From Actinokineospora bangkokensis (GTDB lineage: Bacteria; Actinomycetota; Actinomycetes; Mycobacteriales; Pseudonocardiaceae): a stretch of DNA of 64,000 bases. The stretch's first letter is position 1; every line of letters starts with the position of its first letter. Below are positions 18,699-30,053 of the stretch, piece after piece. The position numbers were made by a program, and so were the translations under genes. The notes beneath the pieces were generated by a model that ran no database searches, had not been told where the DNA came from, and saw only the letters and a program-made list of their open reading frames with translations. The stretch covers positions 508,348-572,347 of the forward strand of contig NZ_MKQR01000028.1 of the NCBI RefSeq assembly GCF_001940455.1, written 5' to 3'.

Positions 18699-18713
18699 GG
18701 GGTGGGCACGCGC

Positions 18714-18747
18714 GAGACCCCCGCCCGGTGCTCCGGGCGGGGGTCTC
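18714..18747. terminator. Bidirectional terminator between the Lrp gene and greA
   Basis: Perfect 15-bp stem GAGACCCCCGCCCGG (18714-18728) with 18733-18747, loop TGCT. It lies between two convergent stops (18698 and 18763) and can serve both. Confidence 0.85.
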
Positions 18748-18762
18748 GGTGAGCCGTGGGGG

Positions 18763-19251
18763 TCAGCCCGAGTAGGGCTCGGCCTTGTTCAGGGTGACCT
18801 TCTGGGTCTTGCCGTTGGGCAGCTCGTACTCGCGGGTCTCGCCCTCCTTGGCGCCCAGCAGGGCCTTGCCCAGGGGGGACTCCGGCGAGTAGACCTCGAT
18901 GGCGCCCTCGCCGCCCTCCTCGCGGGTGGCCAGCAGGAAGGTCTCGTCCTCGTCGTCGCCCTCGTAGCGGACGGTGAGCACCATGCCCGGGCCCGCGATG
19001 CCGTTGGCGGCGGGGGTCTCGCCGACCTTGGCGCCGCGCAGCAGCTCCTGCAGGTGGCGGATGCGGGCCTCCTGCTGGCCCTGCTCCTCGCGGGCGGCGT
19101 GGTAGCCGCCGTTCTCCTTGAGGTCACCCTCCTCGCGGGAGGTGTTGATCTTCTGCGCGATGACCGGGCGGTTCTCGATGAGCTCGTCGAGCTCGCTCTT
19201 GAGCCGGTTGTAGGCCTCCTGGGTCAGCCAGGTCACCTGGGTGTCGCTCAC
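18763..19251 (-). CDS. greA: Transcription elongation factor GreA
   Basis: 162 residues from GTG 19251 (a second GTG at 19257 is too close to AGGAG). Coiled-coil N-terminal domain with [20 protein letters not shown] and the conserved acidic tip in [19 protein letters not shown] (about 40-58). The C-terminal FKBP-like domain has [18 protein letters not shown]. GreA inserts its coiled coil into the RNA polymerase secondary channel to stimulate cleavage of backtracked RNA. Position next to DUF4307 and mca matches Rv1080c. A terminator-like hairpin with a T-run lies in the leader, downstream of an apparent promoter. Confidence 0.96.
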   Translation of the reverse strand: MSDTQVTWLTQEAYNRLKSELDELIENRPVIAQKINTSREEGDLKENGGYHAAREEQGQQEARIRHLQELLRGAKVGETPAANGIAGPGMVLTVRYEGDDEDETFLLATREEGGEGAIEVYSPESPLGKALLGAKEGETREYELPNGKTQKVTLNKAEPYSG

Positions 19252-19314
19252 GGTCACCAACTCCTCGTCGTACCAGGGCAGTCCCCGGGCAGAACACACC
19301 CGGGATGTGAAAAA

Positions 19315-19336
19315 CACGGCCCTCCTAGGGGCCGTG
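19315..19336 (-). terminator. Terminator hairpin in the greA leader
   Basis: CACGGCCC (19315-19322) pairs with GGGCCGTG (19329-19336), loop of six. On the minus strand it is followed by TTTTT, one of the few classical T-runs in the window. It lies 76 bases past the DUF4307 stop and 63 bases before the greA start, so it either ends DUF4307 transcripts or attenuates greA. Confidence 0.75.
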
Positions 19337-19346
19337 CCGGTAGTCG

Positions 19347-19352
19347 AGAATA
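19347..19352 (-). promoter_or_regulatory. Candidate extended -10 promoter for greA
   Basis: Minus strand TG-G-TATTCT gives an extended -10 (TATTCT at 19352-19347). No good -35 is visible. Transcription would start near 19340, immediately before the hairpin at 19315-19336. Confidence 0.4.
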
Positions 19353-19412
19353 CCACGAACACCCGTGCTAAAACGTCCGAAAAGTCCGTTTCCGGCCCGT
19401 CGGGCGCGGAGT

Positions 19413-19853
19413 TCACCCCGATGGCGGCCGCTGCGTGGACAGGTATGCGGGCACCTGGTAAGAGCAGCCGAACACGTCCGCGGTCACCGGCTCGGTCCCG
19501 CTGGTGATGACGGTCGACACCCGGGTCGGGGAGCTGCCCGGCGGCACGTAGACCTCCTTGCGGCCGCCCTCCTGCCCGTCGATCCCGCGGGTGCGCACCA
19601 CGCACACCGCGGCCTGCTCCGGGGTGCGGCGGGTGACGTCGAAGGCGAACTCCATCCGGTTGCCCGGCAGGTTCGCGAACGTCGCCCGCTCCGCCTCGAT
19701 CGGCGCGGACCCCAGGTTGCGGTAGGCCACCCACGTGACCCCGCCGCCGACCACCAACCCCGCGGCGACCAGCGCCACCACCGCGGGCCGGGAGAGCCTG
19801 CCCCGGGGCGTGCCGTAGCGGCCCTCGGGGACCTGCCGGGCTGCCGTGGTCAT
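19413..19853 (-). CDS. DUF4307 membrane-anchored protein
   Basis: 146 residues from ATG 19853 with AGGAGG upstream. A basic N-terminus is followed by one membrane helix (about 24-44), then an extracytoplasmic beta-rich domain. This domain contains two Cys (C84 in AAVCVVRTR and C130 in DVFGCSYQ) that could form a disulphide. This is the DUF4307 family, equivalent in position to Rv1081c between greA and mca. Function is unknown. It diverges from mca, sharing a 120-base spacer. The topology is read from sequence; no catalytic motif is seen. Confidence 0.82.
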   Translation of the reverse strand: MTTAARQVPEGRYGTPRGRLSRPAVVALVAAGLVVGGGVTWVAYRNLGSAPIEAERATFANLPGNRMEFAFDVTRRTPEQAAVCVVRTRGIDGQEGGRKEVYVPPGSSPTRVSTVITSGTEPVTADVFGCSYQVPAYLSTQRPPSG

Positions 19854-19973
19854 ACGGGGGGCCTCCTGCCGGTGCCGGTCCTGGCGGCGGGAACAATGGG
19901 ACCCGCGCGGTGGTTGCCCATCGAGTATCCGCCGCGCGCGGGAGCACAGACCACGAGGGGGCCGGGAGAGTCG

Positions 19974-20855
19974 ATGGCGGAGAAGCTGCGGTTGATGGCG
20001 GTGCACGCCCACCCCGACGACGAGTCGTCCAAGGGCGCGGCCACCATGGCCAAGTACGTCGCCGAGGGCCACGAGGTCATGGTCGTCACCTGCACCGGCG
20101 GGGAGCGCGGCGACATCCTCAACCCGGCGATGGACCGCCCCGAGGTGACCGCCGACATCCCGGCCGTGCGCAGGCAGGAGATGGCCAAGGCCGCCGAGAT
20201 CCTCGGCGTCGAGCACCGCTGGCTGGGCTTCGTCGACTCGGGCCTGCCCGAGGGCGACCCCAAGCCGCCGCTGCCCGAGGGCTGCTTCGCGCTGGTGCCG
20301 CTGGCGGAGTCGGTGCCGCCGCTGGTCCGCGAGATCCGCGCGTTCCGCCCGCACGTGGTGATCACCTACGACGAGAACGGCGGCTACCCGCACCCTGACC
20401 ACATCCGCTGCCACGAGGTGTCCGTCGCGGCCTTCGACGCCGCCGCCGACCCCGACCAGCACCCCGAGCTGGGGGAGCCGTGGCAGGCGCTCAAGCTGTA
20501 CTACTCGCACGGCTTCTCCCGCCAGCGCCTGGTGGCCATCCACGAGGCGCTGCTGGCCGCGGGCCTGGAGTCGCCCTACGAGGAGTGGCTGAAGAACTGG
20601 GACGCCTCGCGCGGCGACAACGCCGACCGGGTCACCACCAAGGTCGAGTGCGCGGAGTACTTCGAGGTCCGCGACGCCGCGCTGCTGGCCCACGCCACCC
20701 AGATCGACCCGAACAGCCGGTGGTTCGCCGTGCCGCTGGACATCCAGCGCCAGGTGTGGCCGGTCGAGGAGTACGAGCTGGTCCGCTCCCTGGTCGACAG
20801 CACCCTGCCCGAGGACGACCTGTTCTCCGGGCTGCGCGAGAAGGCCGCGTTGTGA
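19974..20855 (+). CDS. mca: Mycothiol S-conjugate amidase
   Basis: 293 residues from ATG 19974. Zinc-binding AHPDDES (H13, D16) near the start and HPDH further in ([12 protein letters not shown]), as in the MshB/Mca LmbE-like deacetylases. The length and the [11 protein letters not shown] near the C-terminus favour Mca over MshB. It cleaves mycothiol S-conjugates to a mercapturic acid and GlcN-inositol in detoxification of electrophiles and antibiotics. It shows that the organism makes mycothiol, an actinobacterial thiol. The following small membrane protein overlaps its stop (GTGA), a pair also seen as Rv1082-Rv1083. Confidence 0.94.
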   Translation: MAEKLRLMAVHAHPDDESSKGAATMAKYVAEGHEVMVVTCTGGERGDILNPAMDRPEVTADIPAVRRQEMAKAAEILGVEHRWLGFVDSGLPEGDPKPPLPEGCFALVPLAESVPPLVREIRAFRPHVVITYDENGGYPHPDHIRCHEVSVAAFDAAADPDQHPELGEPWQALKLYYSHGFSRQRLVAIHEALLAAGLESPYEEWLKNWDASRGDNADRVTTKVECAEYFEVRDAALLAHATQIDPNSRWFAVPLDIQRQVWPVEEYELVRSLVDSTLPEDDLFSGLREKAAL

Positions 20856-21175
20856 CCAGCTCCCCCCTCGACACCGCCCTCGACGCCGCGGTGCCCGCCC
20901 CGGACGCCTCGCTGCACCTGGCCCAGACCAGCGTCGCCCCGCCGCCCGGGCCCGCCGACCCCGGCGGGCAGGGGGAGGACTTCGGCAAGTCCTCCCCGCT
21001 GGGCTTCCTCATCCTGGTGCTGTTCTTCATCGCGGTCGCGTTCCTGATCCGGTCCATGACCAAGCACCTCAAGCGCCTGCCCGAGTCGTTCGACGACAAG
21101 CCGGCGGGCGAGGACGCGGGGGCGGTGGACGACGCCGACGGCGCGCCGTCCCCCACCCCCGACACCAAGCCCTGA
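20852..21175 (+). CDS. Small membrane protein coupled to mca
   Basis: 107 residues from GTG 20852, which overlaps the mca stop by four bases. There is one membrane helix ([19 protein letters not shown], about 50-68) followed by a [11 protein letters not shown] amphipathic stretch and an acidic, Pro-rich tail. The same arrangement, a short single-pass protein immediately after mca, is Rv1083 in M. tuberculosis. No function is known. Translational coupling and conservation of position suggest a link to mycothiol conjugate handling at the membrane, but that is inference. Confidence 0.75.
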   Translation: MTSSPLDTALDAAVPAPDASLHLAQTSVAPPPGPADPGGQGEDFGKSSPLGFLILVLFFIAVAFLIRSMTKHLKRLPESFDDKPAGEDAGAVDDADGAPSPTPDTKP

Positions 21176-21215
21176 CCGGGCCGGGCCGCACAACCCCGGT
21201 CTCACGGCCCCGGTC

Positions 21216-23723
21216 TCACAGCCGCGGGTCCACCGGTTCGGACTCCATGGCCAGCACGGCGAACACGCACTCGTGCACCCGCCACAGGGGTTCGCCCGCC
21301 GCGGCCCGGTCGAGCGCTTCCAGGCCGAGGGCGTACTCGCGCAGGGCCAGGGAGCACTTGTGGCCGAGGTTGCGCTTGCGCAGCCGCGGCAGGTGCTGGA
21401 GGTAGTCCGGGCCGTAGATGAGCCGCAGGTACTCCGGCCCGCGGACCTTGATCCCCGGCTGCACCAGCTCGCGCCCGGACCCGGTGAGGTTGGCCGCGGG
21501 CTTGACGACCATCCCCTCCCCGCCCGCGGCCACCAGCGCCTCCCACCACGCCACGCCCTCGTCCACCGAGCCGGGCGCCACCACCAGCCTGCGGGTGGGC
21601 GCGAACAGCGGGTCCGCCGCGCACAGCTGGTCGGCGACGGACAGGTGCCACAGGTGCGGTTCGCGGGCGTAGCTGCGGCCCTCGGACGCCAGCACCTGGA
21701 ACGGGGCCAGCCGCACACCGTCCAAACCGGACGTCGGCGCGCAGTAGCGGCGGTAGGCGTCGCGGAAGGCGCCGACGTTGTCCGAGCGCAGCGCCGTGCG
21801 CGCGAGCAGGTCGCCCACGTCGACCCCGCGGGCGGCGGCGGCCGACAGCTCCGACACCGCCGCGGGCAGCACGGCGGCACCTGCGGCGCCGACGGCCGCG
21901 TACTGGCCGTTGATCAGCTCCTGGGCCTTGGCGTTCCACGGCACCAGCTCGGCGTCGAGCAGCAGCCAGTCGGTGCCCAGCGACTCCCACAGGCCCGCCG
22001 CCGCCACCGCCGCGCGCACCCGCGCCAGCAGCTCGGCGGTCAGCTCGGGGCCGAAGAACGGCCTGCCCGTGCGGGTGTGCACGGCGCCGTCGCCCTCGAT
22101 GTCGAACCGGCGGGGCGCCACGGCGGCGTCCCGGGTCACCAGGACGACCGCCCGGGAACCCATGTGCTTCTCCTCGCACACGACCTCCGGCACGCCGCGG
22201 GAGAACAGCGCCGCGAACGCGCTCGCCGGGTGCTCCAGGACGTCGCCGGAGTCGGCGGTGTCGGTGGGCGCCATGGTCGGCGGCAGGTAGAGCAGCCACC
22301 GCGGGTCCACCGCGAACCGGCTCATCACCTCCAGCGCCGCCGCGGCCTGGTCGCCGCGCACGGTGACCAGGCCGAGCGACGAGGTCTCCACCGCGCGCCT
22401 GCCCAGCACGTCGTCCAGGGCGAGCCCGCGCGGGGCGTGCCGGGCGACCGCCAGCGGCTTCACCGGCTCGTACCAGGTCTGGTGCGCCGGGACCGACACC
22501 ACCTGCCGCTCGGGGTAGCGCAGTGCGGTCAGCTTGCCGCCGAACACCACACCCGTGTCCAGGCACATGGTGTTGTTCACCCACTCCGCCTCGGGGGTGG
22601 GGGTGTGCCCGTAGAGGACCATCGCCCGGCCGCGGTAGTCCTCCGCCCACGGGTAGCGCACCGGCAGCCCGTACTCGTCGGTCTCGCCCGTGGTGTCGCC
22701 GTAGAGCGCGAAGCTGCGCACCTTGCCCGACGCGCGGCGGTGGTAGTGCTCGGGCAGGCCCGCGTGCGCGACCACCAGCCGCCCGCCGTCGAGGACGTAG
22801 TGGGCGATGAGGCCGTCGCAGAACGCGCGGGCGCGCTGGGTGAACTCCGGGCCCTCGGCCGCCAGCTGCTCCAGGGACTCCGCGAGGCCGTGGGAGGTGG
22901 TGACCTTGCGGCCGTTGAGCGCGCGCACCAGCTTCTGCTCGTGGTTGCCGCACACCGCGAACGCCGTGCCCGCCTCGACCATGCCCATCGCCAGGCGCAG
23001 CACGCCGGGGGTGTCCGGGCCGCGGTCGACGAGGTCCCCGACGAACACCGCCCGGCGGCCCGCCGGGTGCGCGGCGCCGGTCGCTCGGCCGTGGTCGTCG
23101 CGCTCGACCCGGTAGCCCAGCTCGTCGAGCAGCTCCTCCAGCTCGGCCCGGCAGCCGTGCACGTCACCGATGACGTCGAACGGGCCGGTCTCGTGCCGCA
23201 GGTCGTTGCGCAGCCGCTCGTAGCCGATGGTGGCGGCCGCGATCTCCTCCGGGCCGCGCAGGTGGAACACGCGGCGGAAGCCCTCGCGGTGCAGGTTCGG
23301 CAGCGACTTGCGCAGCTGGGTGAGGTGCCTGCGCACCACGTGCGGGCCGAAGTCGCGGTCGGGTCGGGCCGCGTTGCGCTCCAGGCACACCCGCTCCGGC
23401 ACGTCGAGCACCACCGCGATCGGCAGCACGTGGTGCTCCTTGGCCAGCGCCAGCAGCTCCGCGCGCACCTCCCGCTGCACGTTGGTCGCGTCGACGACGG
23501 TGACGAGTCCGTTGCGCAAGCGCTTGCCCACGACGTAGTGCAGGACGTCGAAGGCGTCGCCGGAGGCCGCCTGGTCGTTCTCGTCGTCGCTGACCAGGCC
23601 GCGGAAGTAGTCGCTGGAGAGCACCTGCGTGGGCAGGAAGCGCTCGCGGGCGAAGGTGGACTTGCCCGAGCCGGAGGCGCCCACCAGCACCACCAGCGCC
23701 ATGTCCGGGATCGTGATCTCCAT
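21216..23723 (-). CDS. pnkp: Polynucleotide kinase-phosphatase (bacterial Pnkp)
   Basis: 835 residues with three modules. The first is an N-terminal P-loop kinase (GASGSGKST, residues 15-23). The central 2',3' phosphatase of the metallophosphoesterase type has [19 protein letters not shown] and GHTP. The C-terminal module is a ligase-like adenylyltransferase with the nucleophile Lys in [12 protein letters not shown]. This is the full architecture of Clostridium thermocellum Pnkp. With Hen1 it heals and seals RNAs cut by ribotoxins, and the ligase step depends on Hen1. Its ATG overlaps the hen1 stop (TGATG), so the pair is coupled. It is inserted between genes that are adjacent in M. tuberculosis (Rv1083 and Rv1084). 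Confidence 0.95.
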   Translation of the reverse strand: MEITIPDMALVVLVGASGSGKSTFARERFLPTQVLSSDYFRGLVSDDENDQAASGDAFDVLHYVVGKRLRNGLVTVVDATNVQREVRAELLALAKEHHVLPIAVVLDVPERVCLERNAARPDRDFGPHVVRRHLTQLRKSLPNLHREGFRRVFHLRGPEEIAAATIGYERLRNDLRHETGPFDVIGDVHGCRAELEELLDELGYRVERDDHGRATGAAHPAGRRAVFVGDLVDRGPDTPGVLRLAMGMVEAGTAFAVCGNHEQKLVRALNGRKVTTSHGLAESLEQLAAEGPEFTQRARAFCDGLIAHYVLDGGRLVVAHAGLPEHYHRRASGKVRSFALYGDTTGETDEYGLPVRYPWAEDYRGRAMVLYGHTPTPEAEWVNNTMCLDTGVVFGGKLTALRYPERQVVSVPAHQTWYEPVKPLAVARHAPRGLALDDVLGRRAVETSSLGLVTVRGDQAAAALEVMSRFAVDPRWLLYLPPTMAPTDTADSGDVLEHPASAFAALFSRGVPEVVCEEKHMGSRAVVLVTRDAAVAPRRFDIEGDGAVHTRTGRPFFGPELTAELLARVRAAVAAAGLWESLGTDWLLLDAELVPWNAKAQELINGQYAAVGAAGAAVLPAAVSELSAAAARGVDVGDLLARTALRSDNVGAFRDAYRRYCAPTSGLDGVRLAPFQVLASEGRSYAREPHLWHLSVADQLCAADPLFAPTRRLVVAPGSVDEGVAWWEALVAAGGEGMVVKPAANLTGSGRELVQPGIKVRGPEYLRLIYGPDYLQHLPRLRKRNLGHKCSLALREYALGLEALDRAAAGEPLWRVHECVFAVLAMESEPVDPRL

Positions 23724-25093
23724 CAGCCCTCCACCAGCGAGAAGATGGCCAGCTGCGTCGGCGGGCCGTGCACCGGGTCCTCGGGGCCGACGGGCAGGAA
23801 CCGCGCGGTGTAGCCCATCCGCGCGCACACCCCGTCCGCCCACTCCCGGAACTGCGCGCGCGTCCACTCGAACCGGTGGTCGCGGTGGCGCAGGTGCCCG
23901 GCGGGCAGGGTCTCGAACAGCGCGTTGTGCTCGACGTTGGGGGTGGTGACGACGACGTGCCGGGGCCGGGCGACGCCGAACACCGCCTGCTCCAGCGCCC
24001 GGTGCCTGCTCAGGTCGACGTGCTCGACGACCTCCATCAGCACCGCGGCGTCGTACCCGGTCAGCGACGGGTCGGCGTAGGTCAGCGAGGACTGGCGCAC
24101 CGACACCCGCGCGCGCACCCGGTCGGGCAACCGGTCGACCCGGCGCGCGGCGATGGCCACCGCCCCCGCGGCCACGTCCGTGCCGACGACCTCGGTGAAG
24201 GTCGGGTCGGCGGCCAGCGCGCGCAGCAGGGCCCCGCCGCCGCAGCCGAGGTCGAGCACCCGCCGGGCGCCGACCTCCTGCAGCGCGGCCAGCACCGCCC
24301 GCACCCTGGCGTGCGCCAGCGGTTCCCGGTCCGGCGCCGCCGACTCGGCCTCGGCCGCCGCGTCGTCCAGCTCCTCGGCGGGGCTGTTGTCCAGCTCGGC
24401 CAACCTGCCCAGCGCGGCGGCCACCAGCCGCGGCCGGTGCGCCAGGTAGCGGCGGGTGATCTGCTCCCTGAGCGGGTGGCCCGGCAGCCAGTCCGCGCCC
24501 GCGGCGAGCAGCTTGTCCACCTCGTCGTCGGCGAGCCGGTAGTGCTTGGCGCCGTCGAGCACCGGCAGCAGCACGTAGAGCTGGCGCAGCGCGTCGGCCA
24601 CCCGGTGCTCGCCGGTGAGCACCAGGTCCAGGTGCGGCGCGTCGCCCCACTCCGGGAACGCCGGGTCCAGCGGCACCGGGGTCGCCGCGACCGCCCAGCC
24701 CAGCGGCTCGAACAGCTCCCGCGCCCGCCCGCCGCCGCGGCAGGCCACCGCGGGCAGGTGCACCCGCAGCGGGATGGCGGTCGCGGCCAGCTCCGGTCGG
24801 GCGTCGCAGCGGCCGGTCATGGCCGTGCGGAACACGTGCCGCAGCGCCACCGCGAGCATCGACCCCGCCGCGTAGGGGCGGTCGTTGACGTACTGGTCCA
24901 GCGTCGCCGCGGGGCCGCGCACCAGCGCCACCGGGTCGACCTCCACCAGCAGCGCGGCCGTGCAGGCCGCCTCGTCGGCGCGCGGGTAGAACACGTGCGC
25001 CCTCCCGCCCGCCGTGCCGAACGACTGCGCCTTGTCGGGATGCTTGAACAGCAGGAACCCGAGGTCGGTCGCCGGTCGGTGGGTGGTCGTCAT
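23723..25093 (-). CDS. hen1: 3'-terminal RNA ribose 2'-O-methyltransferase Hen1
   Basis: 456 residues from ATG 25093 (no strong ribosome-binding site). The N-terminal ~240 residues, beginning with the [11 protein letters not shown] motif, form the Hen1-L region that activates Pnkp ligation. The C-terminal methyltransferase has the SAM motif VLDLGCGGG and the metal-site signature [11 protein letters not shown], with a further His in HRDHRFEW, characteristic of Mn-dependent Hen1. It methylates the 2'-OH at the cleavage site before ligation, so repaired RNA resists recutting. First gene of the hen1-pnkp operon, divergent from the yyaL-like gene across 69 bases. Confidence 0.95.
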   Translation of the reverse strand: MTTTHRPATDLGFLLFKHPDKAQSFGTAGGRAHVFYPRADEAACTAALLVEVDPVALVRGPAATLDQYVNDRPYAAGSMLAVALRHVFRTAMTGRCDARPELAATAIPLRVHLPAVACRGGGRARELFEPLGWAVAATPVPLDPAFPEWGDAPHLDLVLTGEHRVADALRQLYVLLPVLDGAKHYRLADDEVDKLLAAGADWLPGHPLREQITRRYLAHRPRLVAAALGRLAELDNSPAEELDDAAAEAESAAPDREPLAHARVRAVLAALQEVGARRVLDLGCGGGALLRALAADPTFTEVVGTDVAAGAVAIAARRVDRLPDRVRARVSVRQSSLTYADPSLTGYDAAVLMEVVEHVDLSRHRALEQAVFGVARPRHVVVTTPNVEHNALFETLPAGHLRHRDHRFEWTRAQFREWADGVCARMGYTARFLPVGPEDPVHGPPTQLAIFSLVEG

Positions 25094-25162
25094 GGTGAGC
25101 AGCACCGGACAAGTGTGGACCGCCGCCGTGCCCCGGGCCACGGGTTTTGGGACGCTGGGGGC

Positions 25163-27148
<1,986 letters not shown>

Positions 27149-28055
27149 CCCAGTGGCCGATGAGCATCGACGGCCGGTTCCCGAACGCCGCGGCGGCGGC
27201 CTCCGGGACCATCGCCGCCAGGCTCCACGGCCACACGTCCCACGGGCCGTACTCCTGCGCGGCGTCCGCCACGGGCACGGGCGTGCGCAGTTCCTCCAGG
27301 CGCGCGACCTGCAACCCGACGCCCAGCCCCGCCCTGACGTAGTCGCCCACCAGGTGCTCGAACGCGGGCAGCCGCATCGGCCGACCGCCCTCGCCGCGCA
27401 CCGGGGGGACCGAGCCGCGGGCGACGGCCTCCGGGTGGACGTCCGACACCAGCAGGCTCCCGCCCGGTCGCAGCACGCGGGCGAACTCGGTGAAGGCGGG
27501 CACCAGGGACTCCACGTGCGTCAGGGCCAGGGCGCAGGTCACCAGGTCGGTCGAGGCGTCCGGGAGCGGGAGCGCGCGCACCTCCCCGAGGGCGGTGGGG
27601 GCCGGGTTGTGGGCGAGCATCTCCGGGGACGGGTCGACGGCGGTCACCGCCCAGCCGCGGTCGAGGAGCAGGCGGGTCACCCGACCGGTGCCCGCGCCCG
27701 CGTCGACCGCCGCGGCGGGGGTGAGGGTGTCCAGGACCTCGGCCAGGACCGGGGTGTCGAGGAGGAAGGCGCTGTTGTCCTCGCCGTCGTAGGCCGCGGC
27801 CCAGATCCGGTAGCCCTCGGCGGCGGACGCGCGGGCCACGTCGACGGGGGTGGCGGGCAGGTCCAGGACCGCGCGCACCTCCGCGAGCCGGGCCGCGACG
27901 AAGGCGGCGTCGTGGTGCCCGGTGAACGAGCGCAGCAGGGCCGCGCCCTCCACCGCCAGCAGGTACGCGCGGGGGTCTTCGTGGATCACGCTGCCCGACC
28001 GTAGGGGGCCCGGGATTCACCTGCCAGCGAATTCGGTCGCCGCAGCGGCGGTAGC

Positions 28056-28066
28056 GACGTAACGTC
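28056..28066. promoter_or_regulatory. Short palindrome before the 28102 gene
   Basis: GACGT-A-ACGTC (28056-28066) is a perfect eleven-base palindrome 36 bases before the start codon, in the divergent spacer with the methyltransferase gene. It is followed by an AT-rich GGTAATCATGTAATCA patch. Candidate operator; binding protein unknown. Confidence 0.35.
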
Positions 28067-28101
28067 GGATGCAAGGTAATCATGTAATCAAGGAGTCGAG
28101 C

Positions 28102-28635
28102 ATGCGCAAGCACTGGACCCAGACCGAGCAGCCCTCCGCCGCCGACGCCGCGGCGTGGTTCACCGGGCGGCTGCCCGAGGGGTGGTTCACCGCCACCGAG
28201 GTCATCACCGACCGCGAGGAGATCACCGTCCTGGGCACCCTGCCCGACCTGCCCGACGAGTTCCCCGACGACGCGGCCAGAGCGGCCGCCGAGGCCGGCC
28301 GGATCGCCCGGTTCCGGGAGGAGACCCGCGAGCAGCGCATCGAGATCGCCCGCCAGGCCGAGCACCGCTACCAGCGCAAGGTCGCCTGGGGCGTGCGCCA
28401 GGGCGGCACCGAGGAGCTGTTCACCCACCTCGCCGCCCCGGTCATGACCCGCCTGCGCCAGCCGGAGCGCCAGGTCCTCGACACCCTCGTCGACGCGGGC
28501 GTCGCCCGCTCCCGCTCCGACGCCCTCGCCTGGGCCGTCCGCCTCGTCGGCAAGCACGCCGAGGAGTGGCTCGGTGAGCTGCGCAGCGCCCTGTCCAAGG
28601 TCGACGACCTGCGCACCCAGGGCCCCGACGCCTGA
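28102..28635 (+). CDS. Conserved-looking protein of unknown function
   Basis: 177 residues from ATG 28102, with AAGGAG ideally placed; an upstream ATG at 28069 lacks a site. Rich in Trp, Glu and Arg: residues 10-45 contain AAWFTGRLPEGWFTATEV. A charged helical region (70-110) follows. The C-terminal third contains QVLDTLVDAGVARSRSDALAWAV, which resembles the helix-turn-helix part of ribbon-helix-helix proteins, but no N-terminal beta strand is evident. I do not recognise the family. It has its own upstream spacer with palindromes and is followed after 91 bases by a GNAT gene on the same strand, probably a separate unit. Confidence 0.7.
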   Translation: MRKHWTQTEQPSAADAAAWFTGRLPEGWFTATEVITDREEITVLGTLPDLPDEFPDDAARAAAEAGRIARFREETREQRIEIARQAEHRYQRKVAWGVRQGGTEELFTHLAAPVMTRLRQPERQVLDTLVDAGVARSRSDALAWAVRLVGKHAEEWLGELRSALSKVDDLRTQGPDA

Positions 28636-28726
28636 CCGCCCGCCCACGTCCGCCGTCGCGGGCCGGTCCCACCGGTTGCCCGTCCTCCGCGCCCCGGCCA
28701 GTCTGGGACGCGGAGGGGAGGCGACG

Positions 28727-29266
28727 ATGATCACCGGAGGCAAGGTCCGGCTCCGCCCGCTGGAGCCGGAGGACGTCGACGCGCTGTGGCGCTGGCACAA
28801 CGACCCCGACGTCACCCGCTGGCTCACCGAGCGTTTCCCCGAGTCCCTGGCCGAGCTGCGCAAGCGCTTCGCCGAGCGCGGCCCCAACACCTACGAGCGG
28901 GTCATGCTGGGCATCCGCCAGCTCGCCGACGACCGCCTCATCGGCGTCTGCGCCCTGCACGGCGCCGACCCCCGCTTCGGCCGCGCCGAGCTCGACATCT
29001 ACCTCGGTGAGAAGGACGCCTGGGGCCGGGGCAACGCCGCCGAGGCCATGCGGCTGCTCTGCGCCTACGGCTTCGACGAACTGCGCCTGCACTCCATCCA
29101 GCTCACCGTGGTCGCCGCCAACACCGACGCCCGCCGCCTCTACCGGCGCGTGGGCTTCCGGGAGGTCGGCACCACCCGCGAGGCCTTCCGCCGCGCGGGC
29201 CAGTGGCACGACGTCGTCGTCATGGACCTGCTCGAACCCAAGCTCGACCGCCACCGCCCCGACTAG
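28727..29266 (+). CDS. GNAT-family N-acetyltransferase (RimJ/RimL-like)
   Basis: 179 residues from ATG 28727 with a strong GGAGGGGAGG. The RimJ/RimL-type start VRLRPLEPEDVDALWRWHND is followed by the acetyl-CoA pyrophosphate loop region WGRGNAAEAMRLL (about 100) and the C-terminal NTDARRLYRRVGFREVGTTR. Such enzymes acetylate protein N-termini, aminoglycosides or small amines. The substrate is unknown. Its stop codon lies within a 22-bp hairpin shared with the convergent hemolysin III gene. Confidence 0.88.
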   Translation: MITGGKVRLRPLEPEDVDALWRWHNDPDVTRWLTERFPESLAELRKRFAERGPNTYERVMLGIRQLADDRLIGVCALHGADPRFGRAELDIYLGEKDAWGRGNAAEAMRLLCAYGFDELRLHSIQLTVVAANTDARRLYRRVGFREVGTTREAFRRAGQWHDVVVMDLLEPKLDRHRPD

Positions 29267-29307
29267 TGCCCGGGCACCGGTGGCGGCCCGGGCACTAGTC
29301 GGGGCGG
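29254..29307. terminator. Very long bidirectional terminator hairpin
   Basis: 29254-29275 pairs perfectly with 29286-29307 (22 bp), loop of ten. The stem includes the last codons and TAG stop of the GNAT gene and ends five bases before the hemolysin III stop at 29313. It can end both convergent transcripts. Confidence 0.8.
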
Positions 29308-29312
29308 CGCGG

Positions 29313-29984
29313 TCAGGAGTAGAGGGTGAGCCAGATGGCGATGTAGTGGCTCAGCGCCGCCAGCACGGTGGCGGCGTGGAAGAACTCGTGGTGGCCGAAG
29401 GCGGGCCACGGGTTCGGCCACTTGGTCGCGTAGAACACCGCGCCCACGGTGTAGAAGGCGCCGCCGCAGAGCAGGAGCACGAAGGCGGCCGGGCCGACCT
29501 GGGTGAGCAGTTCGGGCAGCACGAAGACGGCCACCCAGCCCAGGGCGATGTAGATGGGGGTGCCCAGCCAGCGGGGGGCGTGCGGCCACAGCAGCTTGAG
29601 CGCCACGCCGAGCAGCGCGCCGGACCAGACGATCGCCAGGACCACGTAGCCGGTGGGCCGGGGCATGCCCAGGAGGCTGAACGGGGTGTAGGTGCCCGCG
29701 ATGAACAGGAAGATCATCGAGTGGTCGAGGCGCTTCATCCACGTGCGCGCGCTCTCGGTCACCCACCACCGGCGGTGGTAGAGCGCGCTCACGCCGAACA
29801 GGCCGAGGACGGTGACCGAGTACACCGACGTGGCCAGCGCGGCCGTGCCGGAGACGGTGGTGGCCATGACGACCAGCACCGCTCCGGTGACCACGGAGAC
29901 GAGGAAGGACCAGTAGTGGATGACGCCGCGCATCTTCGGCTTGTGGAAGCCGGGCGGCGGCCCCTGGAGGGTCGCTGAGGTCAC
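29313..29984 (-). CDS. Hemolysin III (PAQR) family membrane protein
   Basis: 223 residues, seven membrane helices. Family signatures: KPKMRGVIHYWSF near the N-terminus, SALYHRRWW (first conserved His) after helix 2, LDHSMIFLFIAGTYTPF (Asp-His) and a C-terminal FGHHEFFHAAT motif with paired His, the putative metal site of PAQR/hemolysin III proteins. Despite the name, haemolytic activity is doubtful; a lipid-hydrolase (ceramidase-like) role is possible. Matches Rv1085c. GTG start at 29984 is preceded by TAACCT seven bases away, so the mRNA may be leaderless. Confidence 0.9.
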   Translation of the reverse strand: MTSATLQGPPPGFHKPKMRGVIHYWSFLVSVVTGAVLVVMATTVSGTAALATSVYSVTVLGLFGVSALYHRRWWVTESARTWMKRLDHSMIFLFIAGTYTPFSLLGMPRPTGYVVLAIVWSGALLGVALKLLWPHAPRWLGTPIYIALGWVAVFVLPELLTQVGPAAFVLLLCGGAFYTVGAVFYATKWPNPWPAFGHHEFFHAATVLAALSHYIAIWLTLYS

Positions 29985-30053
29985 GGACCGAGGTTACGGG
30001 ACCGTAGGTTTGTCAACCACGTGCTGTGACCCCGACCACACGCCGCACTGGGG

